Made by a program: the position numbers and the translations under genes. DNA of 64,000 bases from Topomyia yanbarensis (Eukaryota; Arthropoda; Insecta; Diptera; Culicidae): the NCBI RefSeq assembly GCF_030247195.1, contig NC_080672.1:188611201-188675200 (forward strand), written 5' to 3'. The notes under the pieces were generated by a model. It was given only the letters and a program-made list of their open reading frames with translations. It did no database searches and was not told the origin of the DNA. Positions within the stretch are counted from its first letter, which is position 1, and every line of letters starts with the position of its first letter. Of the stretch, positions 43,684-53,651 are shown piece by piece.

Positions 43684-43827
43684 GGGCAAATGTTTTCAGT
43701 TTACATTTGATCATCGTTGAAATCAGTTCGTTTATCGCCTGCGGCCGCTTAAAAATTGCTTCCAGACGTGAACAGTAAGTCGCATTGTTGTTGGCAAGGA
43801 AACGGCGAAAAAATATTAACAACAAAC

Positions 43828-43843
43828 GGTCCTTATTAGGACC
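43828..43843 (+). promoter_or_regulatory. Palindrome, array unit 2/3
   Basis: Identical GGTCCTTATTAGGACC, 634 bp after the previous one. Confidence 0.5.
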
Positions 43844-43870
43844 ACAAAATCGTTCTCAGAAGAATTACTA

Positions 43871-44305
43871 ATGAAATTTCCATTTCGTGCTTTGGTAAAT
43901 AATTTCTCTCTTATCGGGTTAGTTATCTTCTATAATAATATCCGAAAAATGTGCGATAGAACAAATAAACTGACCAATTGGATGGAAACAAGAAAATACC
44001 TACAAAAATTTGAATCAGAAAAGTGACATTGACGGAAAAAAATGCTTCGATCGTTTCTACGTGTTTGGCAACTGAAGCTGCCGATTTGTTTTCCAACCTT
44101 AGTTATTTGGGCTGTGTTGTACGGAACAAACAGATTTTTGCGCGATTTGTTGGGAAATAATCACAACAATTGTGTAGTAGATTTCGTAGAGGATACGATT
44201 ACCGTAAATTTTGATAGAAATGATTTTGAAAACGCATTAACTAGCCGTGCTTTGATTGGTGGTTTACTTGTTGGCACCGCCTTTTTGACGATGAACCACA
44301 TCTGA
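43871..44305 (+). pseudogene. Array unit 3: same unrecognised gene
   Basis: Same layout as unit 2: start at 43871, frame change near 44020, second half 44042-44305 ending AFLTMNHI. Compared with unit 2 it keeps an extra AFLT segment that unit 2 lost by an 18 bp deletion, giving unit 2 a different C-terminal end. The relative order of losses shows the units decay independently. Confidence 0.45.
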
Positions 44306-44362
44306 GATACGTAAAAACGAATTGTCTGAGGGAAAATGTTTTCAGTTTGCATTTGAACATCG

Positions 44363-44692
44363 TTGAAATCAGCACCGTGTAACTTCCCTCTCATCGGGTT
44401 AGTTATTTTCTATAATAATATCCGAAAAATGTACGATAAAACAAATAAACTGACCAATTGGACGGAAGCAAGAAAATACCTACAAAAATTTGAGTCAGAA
44501 AGTGACATTAACGGAAAAATGCTTCGATCGTTTCTAAGCAGCCCCCTGGCAACCCTATACTATCATATGATGTTTGACAGCGACCGACATATATGGGGCG
44601 TTATAGCTATAAAGCCCCAAACAAAGAATTATGTTCGGCACTATGCTCGATATTCAAGCATTCCACACGACGTTTTGCATGTTGTGGGATGA
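44363..44692 (+). pseudogene. Array unit 4 start, in-frame junction, cut by a MITE
   Basis: Begins in a compressed copy (internal deletion joins CAACGTT-GAAATCAGC to the PLIGLVIF segment). YLQKFESESDINGKMLRSFL is in one frame here, unlike units 2 and 3. The frame then enters the MITE at 44538, so residues after MLRSFLS are MITE-derived, not gene. Confidence 0.45.
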
Positions 44693-44826
44693 TTTAATAT
44701 CATATCATTCAGAAAATCGACATTTTGTAACTAAATACAGCGTCTAATCATTCGGTTCAAAATCAATGTTTTGCTTTCATGGCAGTGATGCTGGCTGTAC
44801 AGAGACGTCGTCCTTGACAGGGAGCT
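44538..44826. mobile_element. Short MITE with 8-bp duplication, inside the array
   Basis: GTTTCTAA is duplicated on both sides (44530-44537, 44827-44834). Other array units read GTTTCTACGTGTTTGG through the site. Ends share the inverted core AGCYCCCTGKCAA with two mismatches. 289 bp, no own ORF. hAT-type by duplication length. Confidence 0.85.
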
Positions 44827-45298
44827 GTTTCTAAGTGTTTGGCAACTGAAGTTGCCACTGTTTTCCAACGTCAATTATTTGCGCTGTGCTGTACGGAATA
44901 AACAGATTTTTGCGCGATTTGTTGGGAAATAAAACAATTGTGTAATAGATTCCGTAGAGGATACGATTACCGTAAATTTTGATAGAAATGATTTTGAAAA
45001 CGCATTAATTCGCCGTGCATTGATTGGTGATTTACTTGTTAGCGCCGCTTTTTGACGATGAACATAATCTGAGATACGTAAAACGAATTGTCTATAGGAA
45101 AATGTTTTCAGTTTGCATTTGATTATCGTTGAAATCAGTTCGCTTGTCGCCGGGGACCCGCTTCGTTAGTTCCTGGAAGGAATACTCCCCGTTAGCAGCA
45201 GCAAACAAAGGTGCTCTCAAAATTGCCTCCATCACTAGAGGTGTACAGTAGTCGCATTGTTTTTGCAAGGAGATGGCGATATAATATTCACAACAAAC

Positions 45299-45314
45299 GG
45301 TCCTTATTAGGACC
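45299..45314 (+). promoter_or_regulatory. Palindrome, array unit 4/5
   Basis: Identical palindrome. Kept although the flanking unit has lost its start codon. Confidence 0.5.
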
Positions 45315-45716
45315 ACAAAATCGTTCTCAGAAGAATTACAATTGAAATTTCGTGCTTTGGAAAATAACTTCCCTCTTACCGGGTTAGTTATTTTCTATAA
45401 TAATATCAGAAAAATGATCGAAAAAAAAATAAACTGACCAATTGGACGGAATCAAGAAAATACCTACAAAAATTTGAATTAGAAAAGTGACATTGACGGA
45501 AAAATGCTTCGATCGTTTCTAGCCGATTTGTTTTCCAACGTTAATTATTTGCGCGGTGCCGTACAGAACAGATTTTTACGCGATTTGTTGGGAAATAATC
45601 AAAACAATTGTGTAGTAGATTCCGTAGAGGATACGATTTTTTACCTTTTCTGTGTAGTCCTAAATAAGTCGGCATTACAGGATGTATCCACGAATAATAT
45701 GGCTGGCTCACAAAAA

Positions 45717-45771
45717 TGGTCGCATTTTTAATGTCATCGTGGTCGTGTCTTGTACACAACCCTTTAATTTT
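45717..45771 (-). repeat. R outer-end fragment
   Basis: Only the last 55 bp of R: ATTTTTAATGTCATCGTGG to CAACCCTTTAA, followed by a T-run, as at the other R ends. Confidence 0.8.
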
Positions 45772-46109
45772 TTTTGACTGTGCTTTGAAGCTAGTCGAGT
45801 GTGAGCCGATTTTTAAACACGGAATGCGTCGTGTAGAGAAAATCGAAATTCGTCTTTATTCGCATTGTGTTTACTTCGTTTGATGTGCTATACAATGACA
45901 AGCAAAGTGCTATACACATCCAGACAATCCAACGCGTTAATATTTATTGTATAAGATACAATGAAACATGAGTGCGATGCAGAGAGGATTTGAATGTCTT
46001 GGTATTGCCGTTTGGGGAATTTTTTGTTGCGACCGTTTTAGTATTAAACGTCTTGCTATTGGAGCCTTTTTCTTATTACCGTGAAGGTATTACGGCCGAG
46101 TTTTGGGAG
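45772..46109. other. No feature recognised
   Basis: Spacer between the R fragment and the hAT-like fragment. Confidence 0.4.
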
Positions 46110-46635
46110 TAGTTATATATTTGATAATACAGCAAAAATCAAATGCTCATAAAACTCGATTCTGACCTGCTAGAGTCAAACGGAAAACATAAATTTCGCT
46201 TCTACTTTCAAAAATATTATTGTCGTTGTTAATCACATTGAGTTTTTGTCTCACCTCTGCACATTCTCAAAAAAAATACATTTTTAGTAAATATTAAAGT
46301 TTATGCAATTTTTCGATGAGAAATTTTTTGTTTGGTAGACCATCAACCTAATCAAACTTCGCTTCCCATTCGAAGCATTGTCCCTAATCCATATTTCGGA
46401 ACATCACTTCAAAAAAGGCTAAGAGCTTAGTTACATGATCCACTTCCCAGAAATTTTCAAAAGTCCTCATGATGCCTAAAACAATAGGTTGAAGTGATCA
46501 GAAAATATGCTTCCAAAATTATTATTGTACAATATTTAGTTAAATTAGTCCGCATCAAGTGATTATTTTCAATCCAATTAATTTTAGTTTGAGGAGGGAG
46601 TTAACCCCCAAACCCTTCCCCTGGCTACGTCACTG
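46110..46635. mobile_element. hAT-like fragment related to 37340-39129
   Basis: Shares AAATCAAATGCTCAT, CATTTTTAG.AAATATT and the right end GGCTACGTCACTG. It lacks the W repeat nested in the other copy, so it shows the pre-insertion state. The left part is missing. Confidence 0.7.
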
Positions 46636-47049
46636 GTGATAATATTACTGAAAATGCCTATTGATTGTATTGGTATGAACTTTTATGAAAAATATCGGAT
46701 CAAAGTCGAATTTTTTTTCACAAATTAGATCCGGGGTAAAAAAGTTTCCCAAAGGCCCTATAACCTCTCGGAGGATACAAGTATAATACTTCTAACTTAT
46801 AACGAAGGCTTCAGTTGTCCATATTGTAACCCGTCAGAGTAACAATATAGCTATGGGTGGAAATATACCCTTTTTTGCGTATACACTCCGTAGAGTGTAT
46901 TGTTTACGTAATGTTATGCTCACCCCTGTTTTGTACCGTGCACGAAAAATTTGTAAATTTTTATATAGTTTCGCGTGTGTGCACGGTTTTGTTTGTGCAG
47001 ATAGGTGTAGTAATTTTCGTTTGACAATTGTACATAGTTAACATAGGGC
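46636..47049. other. No gene recognised
   Basis: Two short look-alikes of sequence at 24800-24900 (TGTATTGGTA.GA..TTTTATGAAAAAT and CACAAATTAGATCC) suggest a shared dispersed repeat at about 46660-46790. Nothing else assigned. Confidence 0.4.
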
Positions 47050-47771
47050 TTAGATAGGCCACCGCTCTCCTACTGCTGAAATACGTGTATTGACTATGCT
47101 GCGTACAGGTGATGACAGCTATGCAGCGGTACGATTTTTTGCTGTTGGTGTTTTCGGTCGAGGTGGAAGGCGGCCATCTTGTTGGATATTCAGAGAGTGA
47201 CGAACCACGGCAGTGAACAGACGCCCAGAATAATCGATCCTTTTTCGGGACAGTTTCCCGCCACTAGTGCCAGTGAGGTAGAGTGCGCGCGTGCGACGGC
47301 AAGTTATACTGTCGAAAGTGCCGGTCCGTGGTTCGGGCACACGTAAGTACGGTGTTGATTCGCCATAAGGGGATAGCTAATCGCTAAGGAGTGTTCTCGC
47401 TTCCCCGGCTAAACGAGAAGGAGTCAAAACACCGACCGTCCTCACTGTGGAGGATCAGTCGAACGAGCCTAGCTCTCCTCCACAGTTAATCGCCAAGGAG
47501 AATGAAGCAGGGCGGACAAAGGTTCCCCCTGGGAAGTGCACCGCGGTGACTTCCGGGATTGCTTGCGGCGAGCAAGTCGTTCGGCGATAATTCGCCAACG
47601 TCGCTAGGGAGGTTCCAACAAAGGAGCCAAGTTCACCTTCCTAGCTAAACGCCAAGGACCGTTGCGGAGCAGCCAACGCCATTCCGGGACAAGTCGGCCG
47701 TTGTAGTCCCGGCCGGTCGGAAGAAACCGCCCGTCTTCCCGCCAACGCACAGTGGGCAAAAAGCGACCCCC
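47050..47771. other. GC-rich block of unknown origin
   Basis: Markedly higher GC than anything else in the window, with recurring CGCCAAGGA/CGCTAAGGA and TCGGC words (47385, 47490, 47580, 47650) suggesting decayed internal repeats. Reads like the 5' leader or promoter of a retroelement. No coding frame found that I would defend. Confidence 0.4.
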
Positions 47772-48215
47772 AGAGGCACTTAATTATTCACCGCGGGTTT
47801 CCTATTATAATTTATATATGAAAAGTTGCGGAATTTGATAAGAAATCAAACGCAACTAGCTTGGTCCACTGCACGCATCTGAGGCCAAAGTTACGAGTGT
47901 TAGAGTACTCGGAGTATTCCGAAGCGATTTCCAGTGGCACTGAATTGGTTGCCGCGGGATTCCTATCATAATTTATATAGGAAAAGTTGCGGAATTTGAT
48001 AAGAAATCAAACGCACCTAGTTTGGTCCACTGCACGCATCCGAGAGAGCTACGGGGGTTTTAGTATCCGGAGAATTCCCGGTATTAGGCAAAAAACGCGA
48101 TTCCCAGAGGCACTGAATTGGTCGCCGCCAGATTCCTTTCATAATTTACATATGAAAAGTTACCAGAGTTACGGGGGTTTTAGTATCCGGAGAATTCCTT
48201 GTGTTAGGGTAAAGT
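47772..48215 (+). repeat. Tandem repeat, unit about 170 bp, 2.6 copies
   Basis: Landmarks CCAGAGGCACT, TTCCTATTATAATTTATAT and GGAGAATTCC recur at 47772, about 47927 and about 48099. The third copy is shorter. It directly follows the GC-rich block. Confidence 0.85.
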
Positions 48216-49158
48216 AGTAAAACTGCCAAAATATTCGACTTTATTCGTTTTTATTTTAGTGTGTTAACAATCACGATAGGAAAAAAAATTGTTCGATGAT
48301 GTTATTTATGGAATTTAGGGGAGTGTGGTAATAGGAGAGTGTAGCGTATTTGGGTATCTTCGTGAGGAATAAACTAAATTTGGAGTAATTTGATTTCTTT
48401 TCCGATTGAATTCAATAAAAAAGTATTTTTTCGCTGCTATTTTCCATGAGGGCAGTAGCAGAGTTTTTCCACATTAGGGTGTCTCGGAAAAGTTTTTTTT
48501 GCATTTTTTTCTGAAAATGAAGCCATATTATATTATAGACATCACGCTTCGGTAAATATAATAACGTAAAAGCATAAAATAATGGGATCGAAATAAAGAT
48601 CTGATTCGAGTTTCGTAACCCTGGACTACATTTATTATATTCTGTCTATTTGCTGTGCTAATCCATATTAGAAACAACAACCACGGCTATTTTTAGAAGA
48701 AAAATACATAAGGAACACGTTCTTCAAATATGTTGATACTCATTGGAATTTTCGGACAAAAGGTGATTTGGGCGAGGAATATTTCAAATTATTCTTTACA
48801 AAAATGATGGTGGTCCTGAAAAGGACCGTTTTTGTTGGCGTTGTTGGCCTTGGTGAGGGAGATGGCTAACGATTAAATGAATTGTTTGCATGAGGAAGTC
48901 GCATAGTACTGGCCAATGGCAGAACAGATAATAAATGATTCCTAAAAATCAATTTTTGTTTATTCATGTAAATTATACATAATTACAAATCTAATAGAAG
49001 ATTCCTGGTCATATTTCTGAATCATTAGTGCGAACATTGTGTAATCTGGTTTAGTACAATGAAAGTTACAAACTTTCCAAACTCGACCTTCTGTTCCTTC
49101 TGAAATATTGAAATGGGGTGTCTATATTAAACCGTTAGTCGTGGTCATAATAAAAAAA
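48216..49158. other. Spacer with one histone stem-loop
   Basis: Non-coding apart from the stem-loop at 48812-48827. No histone frame could be recognised upstream of it on the minus strand. Confidence 0.5.
48812..48827 (-). promoter_or_regulatory. Histone mRNA 3' stem-loop
   Basis: The minus strand reads GGTCCTTTTCAGGACC, a perfect 6 bp stem with TTTC loop, preceded by AAAAAC and followed by ACCA. The associated gene is not recognisable. Confidence 0.88.
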
Positions 49159-51229
49159 TTAAAGGGTTGTGTACAGGACACGACCACGGGGACATTAAAA
49201 ATATAGCTTTTTTCAAGAGCGTGCAAATGAATTTTATTTATCACACATATCGACACACGTTCTTGTTCACTCGCCTGTTTTCATATGTTACAATTTGCTA
49301 TATACCCTCCCCATTAAAACATAATTTATTGAAGGTCTTTTAACGGTAATCTATTAATTAATCAAGTATCTTACTAGGTGATTGGCATTATTTGGCTGAT
49401 CCATCTAGTAAAAATAGGCTGGTCTGTCCAGAAAATATATTCAAAAGAAAAGTTCCATATTGAGAGCTGTGATGAGGAAACCCACGCCCGCCAACGGAAA
49501 TATACAGATTCTCCATAAAATATGAAATTTCATTTTCCATTTAAATTTTCAATAATGTACTAATGAACTTAAGTAAACAATCTTAAGTTTAAGTATTTCT
49601 TGATCGATTAGTGGTGGAAAAATGAAATTATTTGATAAATTACATTGTTATGCAACGTTCGCACTACCAGTTAAAACGGGTTTTTATGCTATCTTGGTGA
49701 CATTTTTCTTGTTGCTAATTATTAAAACGTGTTATAACTCTGTAGTGTAAACATTGTATTATTAAACCAATTCTGCAGCGTTTTATGTTATATAGGTGTT
49801 TTATGTGGTAATAGGACTGACATAATTATATCTTCAGTACAGCGGTTTGTTTCATAATTTAAAAGATTTATTTTAAAATTTAAATTAGTATACCCAACCG
49901 TATTTGTTGTATACCTTAAAACGCAATTAGAACTGTGTTTTAAATACATAGGGTAGGACAGATATTCTGACTGGTTAAACTGGGAAAACAATTTTAAATC
50001 CAGTAACGCTTAAGACATGGCTTGAATTTGAATCGAAAAAGAACACCCGCTTCAACTGCTGCTGGGACGGTAAGTTCTGTTTTAAAATTTTCCGTTGTGT
50101 GCAGTACGAAACAAAAGTGTTTGAAATTAGAAAACAAAAAGTTCTGCTGGGAATGTGATTGTTTCCGATGCAATTACACTCAGATTTTTCACGCAGGGGA
50201 TACAGGCCGTGTAAATGAAAACCGCATAAATTTAAAAAAAACGCGTTAATGAAAACCGCGTAAATTTCAAAATCCGCGTAAAAAACCTGAGTGTACTCTC
50301 CTATATAAAATACTACGCTGCTGAACAGTGCAATAACTACAGAAGCACGTTGTCAGATGCCTTACTGATAAAAAACATATAACCGAAATATGAAACATGA
50401 AAACCAAAAGGCTCTTTACCCTACGCAGCTACAAAGCGCCGTAAACATGGATTAACAAGTTACAACGCACACGTATGCAGAAAAATATATTTTTTTCAAA
50501 CGCAACACTCTAAAGCAGCACACACCGTATTGAATTAAATCCAAACCACCCCGCCCACCCACTTTGCAAATCATTCTGTGGCACCGTGCTGGTACCCGAA
50601 AAATCAGCACACGGCCACCGCTGCCGAAAATGCATAGCGTCTACCGCTTATTGTAGTGTCCAGACGCTGCAGCCATGATCTTACCCGTTCGACATAAGAA
50701 CAAAAACTGATTCAAACGGGTACGCGTCACCTCTATTTATAAACTAAACTATATGGTTTAGTCACTTAGGTGCGAGTGTGTGCAAATGCCAACGTTACCG
50801 AAAATCGATAGCGCTTATTGCATCGCCCGGAGACGACGTTGCTCGTGTGGGATAAGAGCAACAACTGATTTAAACGGACATGCGTTGCTTCTATTTATGA
50901 CTTTTCGTGTTTCATTGAGCAACTAAGCTGCCCTCTTTTGACGGCTGTGTCTGAGAAATCTGCCTCACGAATGGTATTTTTCCCGTTTTTTGTGAACTTT
51001 TTAATTTTACCAATTTCCAAAAGTCTACTTTTATTGGGGAGATATTAAATTATTACCAATATTTAAGTTAGGTGTTTCTGAATCGGTTGGTGTATGAATG
51101 ATTAAAATCCATCTAGTAATATCGGAGTTATAAGCGTGCAAACCTTACATAGTTTCGTTACATGGGAGATAGTTTAGATTTTAGAATGACACCTAGCCCC
51201 AGATAGTGGAGTAAGACATTTTTAATGTC
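49159..51229 (+). repeat. Repeat R, complete copy 2
   Basis: Aligns from TTAAAGGGTTGTG to GACATTTTTAATGTC with copy 1 (25479-27570) with few differences. Preceded by an A-run and followed by AAAA, as in the other copies. Carries the ACACTCAG MITE at 50175-50295. Confidence 0.9.
50175..50295. mobile_element. ACACTCAG-family MITE in R copy 2
   Basis: Inverted ends TACACTCAGATTTTT and AAAAACCTGAGTGTA at the same R position as in the two other copies. Confidence 0.75.
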
Positions 51230-51368
51230 AAAAGATGGGTGGGTAATGTCTGTGACATAACCGGAGCGTCGTGATTTCAATTCGAGACGTTAATTTAAAT
51301 CTAATAATATTCAACAGAATCACGTTTGAATGGGAAATTTTCAAATAATTCTCTATGGTAATACTGGT

Positions 51369-51384
51369 GGTTCTGAAAAGAACC
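51369..51384 (-). promoter_or_regulatory. Histone mRNA 3' stem-loop (H3 pseudogene a)
   Basis: The minus strand reads GGTTCTTTTCAGAACC, a perfect stem with TTTC loop and ACCA after it. It follows the H3 pseudogene on the same strand. Confidence 0.92.
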
Positions 51385-51590
51385 TTTGGTATCGGCGTTG
51401 GTGTTGATGGTGATGCGCTGGATCGTTGGATATATTTGGCATGATAGTTACGTGCCTGGCGAACTGTTTGTAGCCTCGAACAAAAGGACAAGACTGGCTT
51501 CTTCGGGTACCATTACGGCTGAACTTTATAAGCTTAGCTCGACTTTGAAATCCTGCACAATCTCACGAATCAGACACTGGTAGGGCCGTT
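51385..51590 (-). pseudogene. Histone H3 pseudogene a (C-terminal half)
   Basis: Minus-strand pieces in order: LIREIVQDFKVEL (H3: LVREIAQDFKTDL), SSAVM..EEAS, LLFEATN, then in a shifted frame VTIMPNIS (H3: VTIMPKDI). A stop interrupts between the first two pieces. It covers about residues 68-124 of H3, the nucleosome core protein. Followed by a canonical stem-loop, so a real replication-dependent H3 copy was its ancestor. Confidence 0.9.
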
Positions 51591-51950
51591 TTGTTTGCTA
51601 CTAGCACGGAGCTGCACAAAAAAATCATTTAATGCAGTTAGTTCACGGAGGCTGCCAAAAAGCTCGAATAGAAGCATGCGACTTCAACGTTTCTCTTAAA
51701 CACATGCAATTGAAGCAACACTGATCACTAGAGGGATGGTGAGGGAACACGCACATTCGTTTTGGTAATAGTGATAATAACAGTAGAAAGAAATGGAAAC
51801 GCAGTGCACGAAACGAGCGAGAGGATAATTTAAATTTTTGTTCCGTGTGCTAGCTACTTCTTTCCACTCAACGTATTATGTTGCTTGTTGAAAATTTGTT
51901 ACACATCTTAAAATGAAAGTTTCAGTTTAACTCTCACTAGAACACAATTG
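51591..51950. other. Spacer of the H3 pseudogene repeat, unit 1
   Basis: 51597-51780 resembles 52690-52917 (TTTGCTACTAGC..GGA.CTGCAC, GGAGGCTGCCAAA, CATGCGACT). The right part, 51765-51950, resembles 63414-63590 (GAAAGGAATGGAAA.GCAGTGCACGAAA, TTCAGTTTAACTCT). So the spacers of successive H3 units are alike, showing a tandem origin. Confidence 0.75.
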
Positions 51951-51953
51951 ATT

Positions 51954-51969
51954 GGTCCTGAAAAGAACC
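51954..51969 (-). promoter_or_regulatory. Histone stem-loop, decayed (H3 pseudogene b)
   Basis: The minus strand reads GGTTCTTTTCAGGACC. The loop is right but two arm positions no longer match perfectly. Confidence 0.8.
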
Positions 51970-51984
51970 GTTGCTTTTATTGTA

Positions 51985-52386
51985 ATTTACGCCCACTCCC
52001 AGCGGACACTGTGAGCCAGTTTGATTTCTTTTGCGAGAAAGTTACGTACTTGGCGCACTATTTTGTATCCTCAAACAAACCGACCAAGTAGGCATCACTG
52101 GCTTCATTACGGCTAAGTTTTGTAAGCGTAGCTCGACTTTGAAGTAATACACAACCTTACGAACCAGACGCTGAACCTAGCCAGCGGATTAGTTGCTCCG
52201 TTACCCTTTAGTTGGGGCGAAATACTGGCATGGCGACAGTTCCTGATCAGTAGTTGGTTGCGATGGGTCACCAGTAGCTGGGGCACTTTTGCGGACCGTC
52301 ATCATTGTCAACTGCTTTCGTCCGGTGGACTGGCTGCTTGCTAGTGCTTGAACGAATACGAATGATGAGAAAAACCGACCGACCAA
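51985..52386 (-). pseudogene. Histone H3 pseudogene b (near full length)
   Basis: The N-terminal tail is recognisable as STGRKQL, then RKSAPATGD (H3: STGGKAPRKQL, RKSAPATGG), then a degenerate middle with stops, VYYFKVELRL, LAVMKPVMPTWSVCLRIQ and further H3-like decay down to about 51985. Several stops and frame changes. The spacing and order match unit a and unit c. Confidence 0.85.
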
Positions 52387-52917
52387 TATTCATATATGAA
52401 AACACGAGAAAGCACTACATAGCTCTCTCGCTCGTTTTTGTGCCATTTCTGTGCCTTTCCTTTCCGTTCGGCTACCAATACTAGCATAACCAAAACGAAT
52501 ATTCTGTCTTTCCATCGCCTTCAATCTAGTGGCCAGTGCTAGCAAACTTGCATGTTCAGTTTTTCAATAACAACATTCCAACAATATTTTCAAAGAATGT
52601 TGCAGATTTGAAAAGAAGGAAGGAAAAGATTTTCACCCATTTAAATTCTTTTGTGTTATTTGTTAGCGCTGATAAAGGCTATTTAGTTTGCTACTAGCAA
52701 GGAACTGCACAAACAAATCGATTTATGCAGTTAATCAACGGAGGCTGCCAAATAGTTCGAATAAAGGCATGCGACTAGTGTACTTTGCACGTTCTATATT
52801 TTATCAATACTAGAGAGGATCAATAAAATAATTCAAATTGTAATAGCGACAAGCAATTGTGGCAACACTGGTCATGGGATGGTGGGAGAATACGCACATT
52901 CATTTTGGTTATGATGG
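52387..52917. other. Spacer of H3 repeat, unit 2, left of the BEL insertion
   Basis: Right part similar to 51591-51780. The last five bases GATGG are the left copy of the BEL target duplication; the rest of this spacer continues at 63414. Confidence 0.75.
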
Positions 52918-53591
52918 TGTAGCTGGCCGGGCTACGTCGTTATAAGATTAATTCAAATCGGATTTCCTTCGGAAAAGGCGTGGGTTTGCCGATGAGAACG
53001 AAAGGATCCTATTGAATTAATGGTGATATTACGGCCTTTCGGATAGATACAACACACCTGCTTCTACTTTTCGGATTTAACACTTACTCCGGATTTCGGA
53101 CAACACAACTAGCACGTTCCACTGTTACAATTGGACTGTTTATTATATTCAAAAAATAAAATTTATATACAAATTTTCTTAATAACTAATAAGGTTTGTT
53201 CATGTAACAGAGAGAGACAAAATCCCTAGCTTTCTAAATCTATGTATGACGCGGCAATTACAAAGTTTATTTAGGAGACCTGTGCTATTGCTATTTATTT
53301 CCTTATCTTTCTGCCGTCTAGACGGCACCTCAAAATTGCCTAAAGCAGAAAGTGCAAACAATGCCTTTCGTCCTAATCTATGCTGCTCATGTTCCAGGAA
53401 TAGGAATAGAGAAAACTAAAAAATGCATTTATGACTTTTATCCCTGATTCTGCTGGCGCGGTAAGTAATCTTATCTCCATAGGGTTCTATTTGAAATTAA
53501 ATATGCTTGCTATTGTGGAGGTCTATACCGGAGACGAAAGAAAATTACTTGAAATTAAATTAAACAAATCGTAACGATCGTGTTCGTTACA
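52918..53591 (-). repeat. BEL 3' LTR
   Basis: 674 bp, TGTAGC...TTACA, almost identical to 62736-63413. Compared with it: A for T at the AAGATTAATTC site, A for G at TTTATATACA, T for C at CTATGCTGCTC, and no GGCC duplication at the start. It is the 3' LTR because coding runs right to left. Confidence 0.97.
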
Positions 53592-53606
53592 TTCCGGCCC
53601 TCGTTA
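53592..53606 (-). other. Polypurine tract, probable
   Basis: The minus strand reads CGAGGGCCGGAA directly before the 3' LTR, the usual place of second-strand priming. Less purine-pure than typical. Confidence 0.55.
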
Positions 53607-53651
53607 ATCTACTAATTGATTTACAATAAGAAAGTACAAAACATAGTGGAA

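Larger units (their letters stand above)
42855..45655 (+). repeat. Tandem array, unit about 634 bp, four to five decayed copies
   Basis: The landmark ATGCTTCGATCGTTTCTA recurs at 43408, 44042, 44519 and 45504. The first copy is partial from 42855. Intact spacing is 634 bp (43408 to 44042; stem-loops 43194 and 43828). The third unit has an internal deletion that removed the stem-loop. The fourth has a 289 bp MITE. The last is cut short at 45655. Each unit holds a GGTCCTTATTAGGACC palindrome and an open-reading remnant after it. A NotI-like GCGGCCGC block is in two copies, and the fourth copy has a longer version there. Confidence 0.93.

Noticed and set aside
45165..45280. Possible histone coding remnant before the array palindrome
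   Set aside because: Neither strand gives any recognisable H1, H2A, H2B, H3 or H4 segment there.
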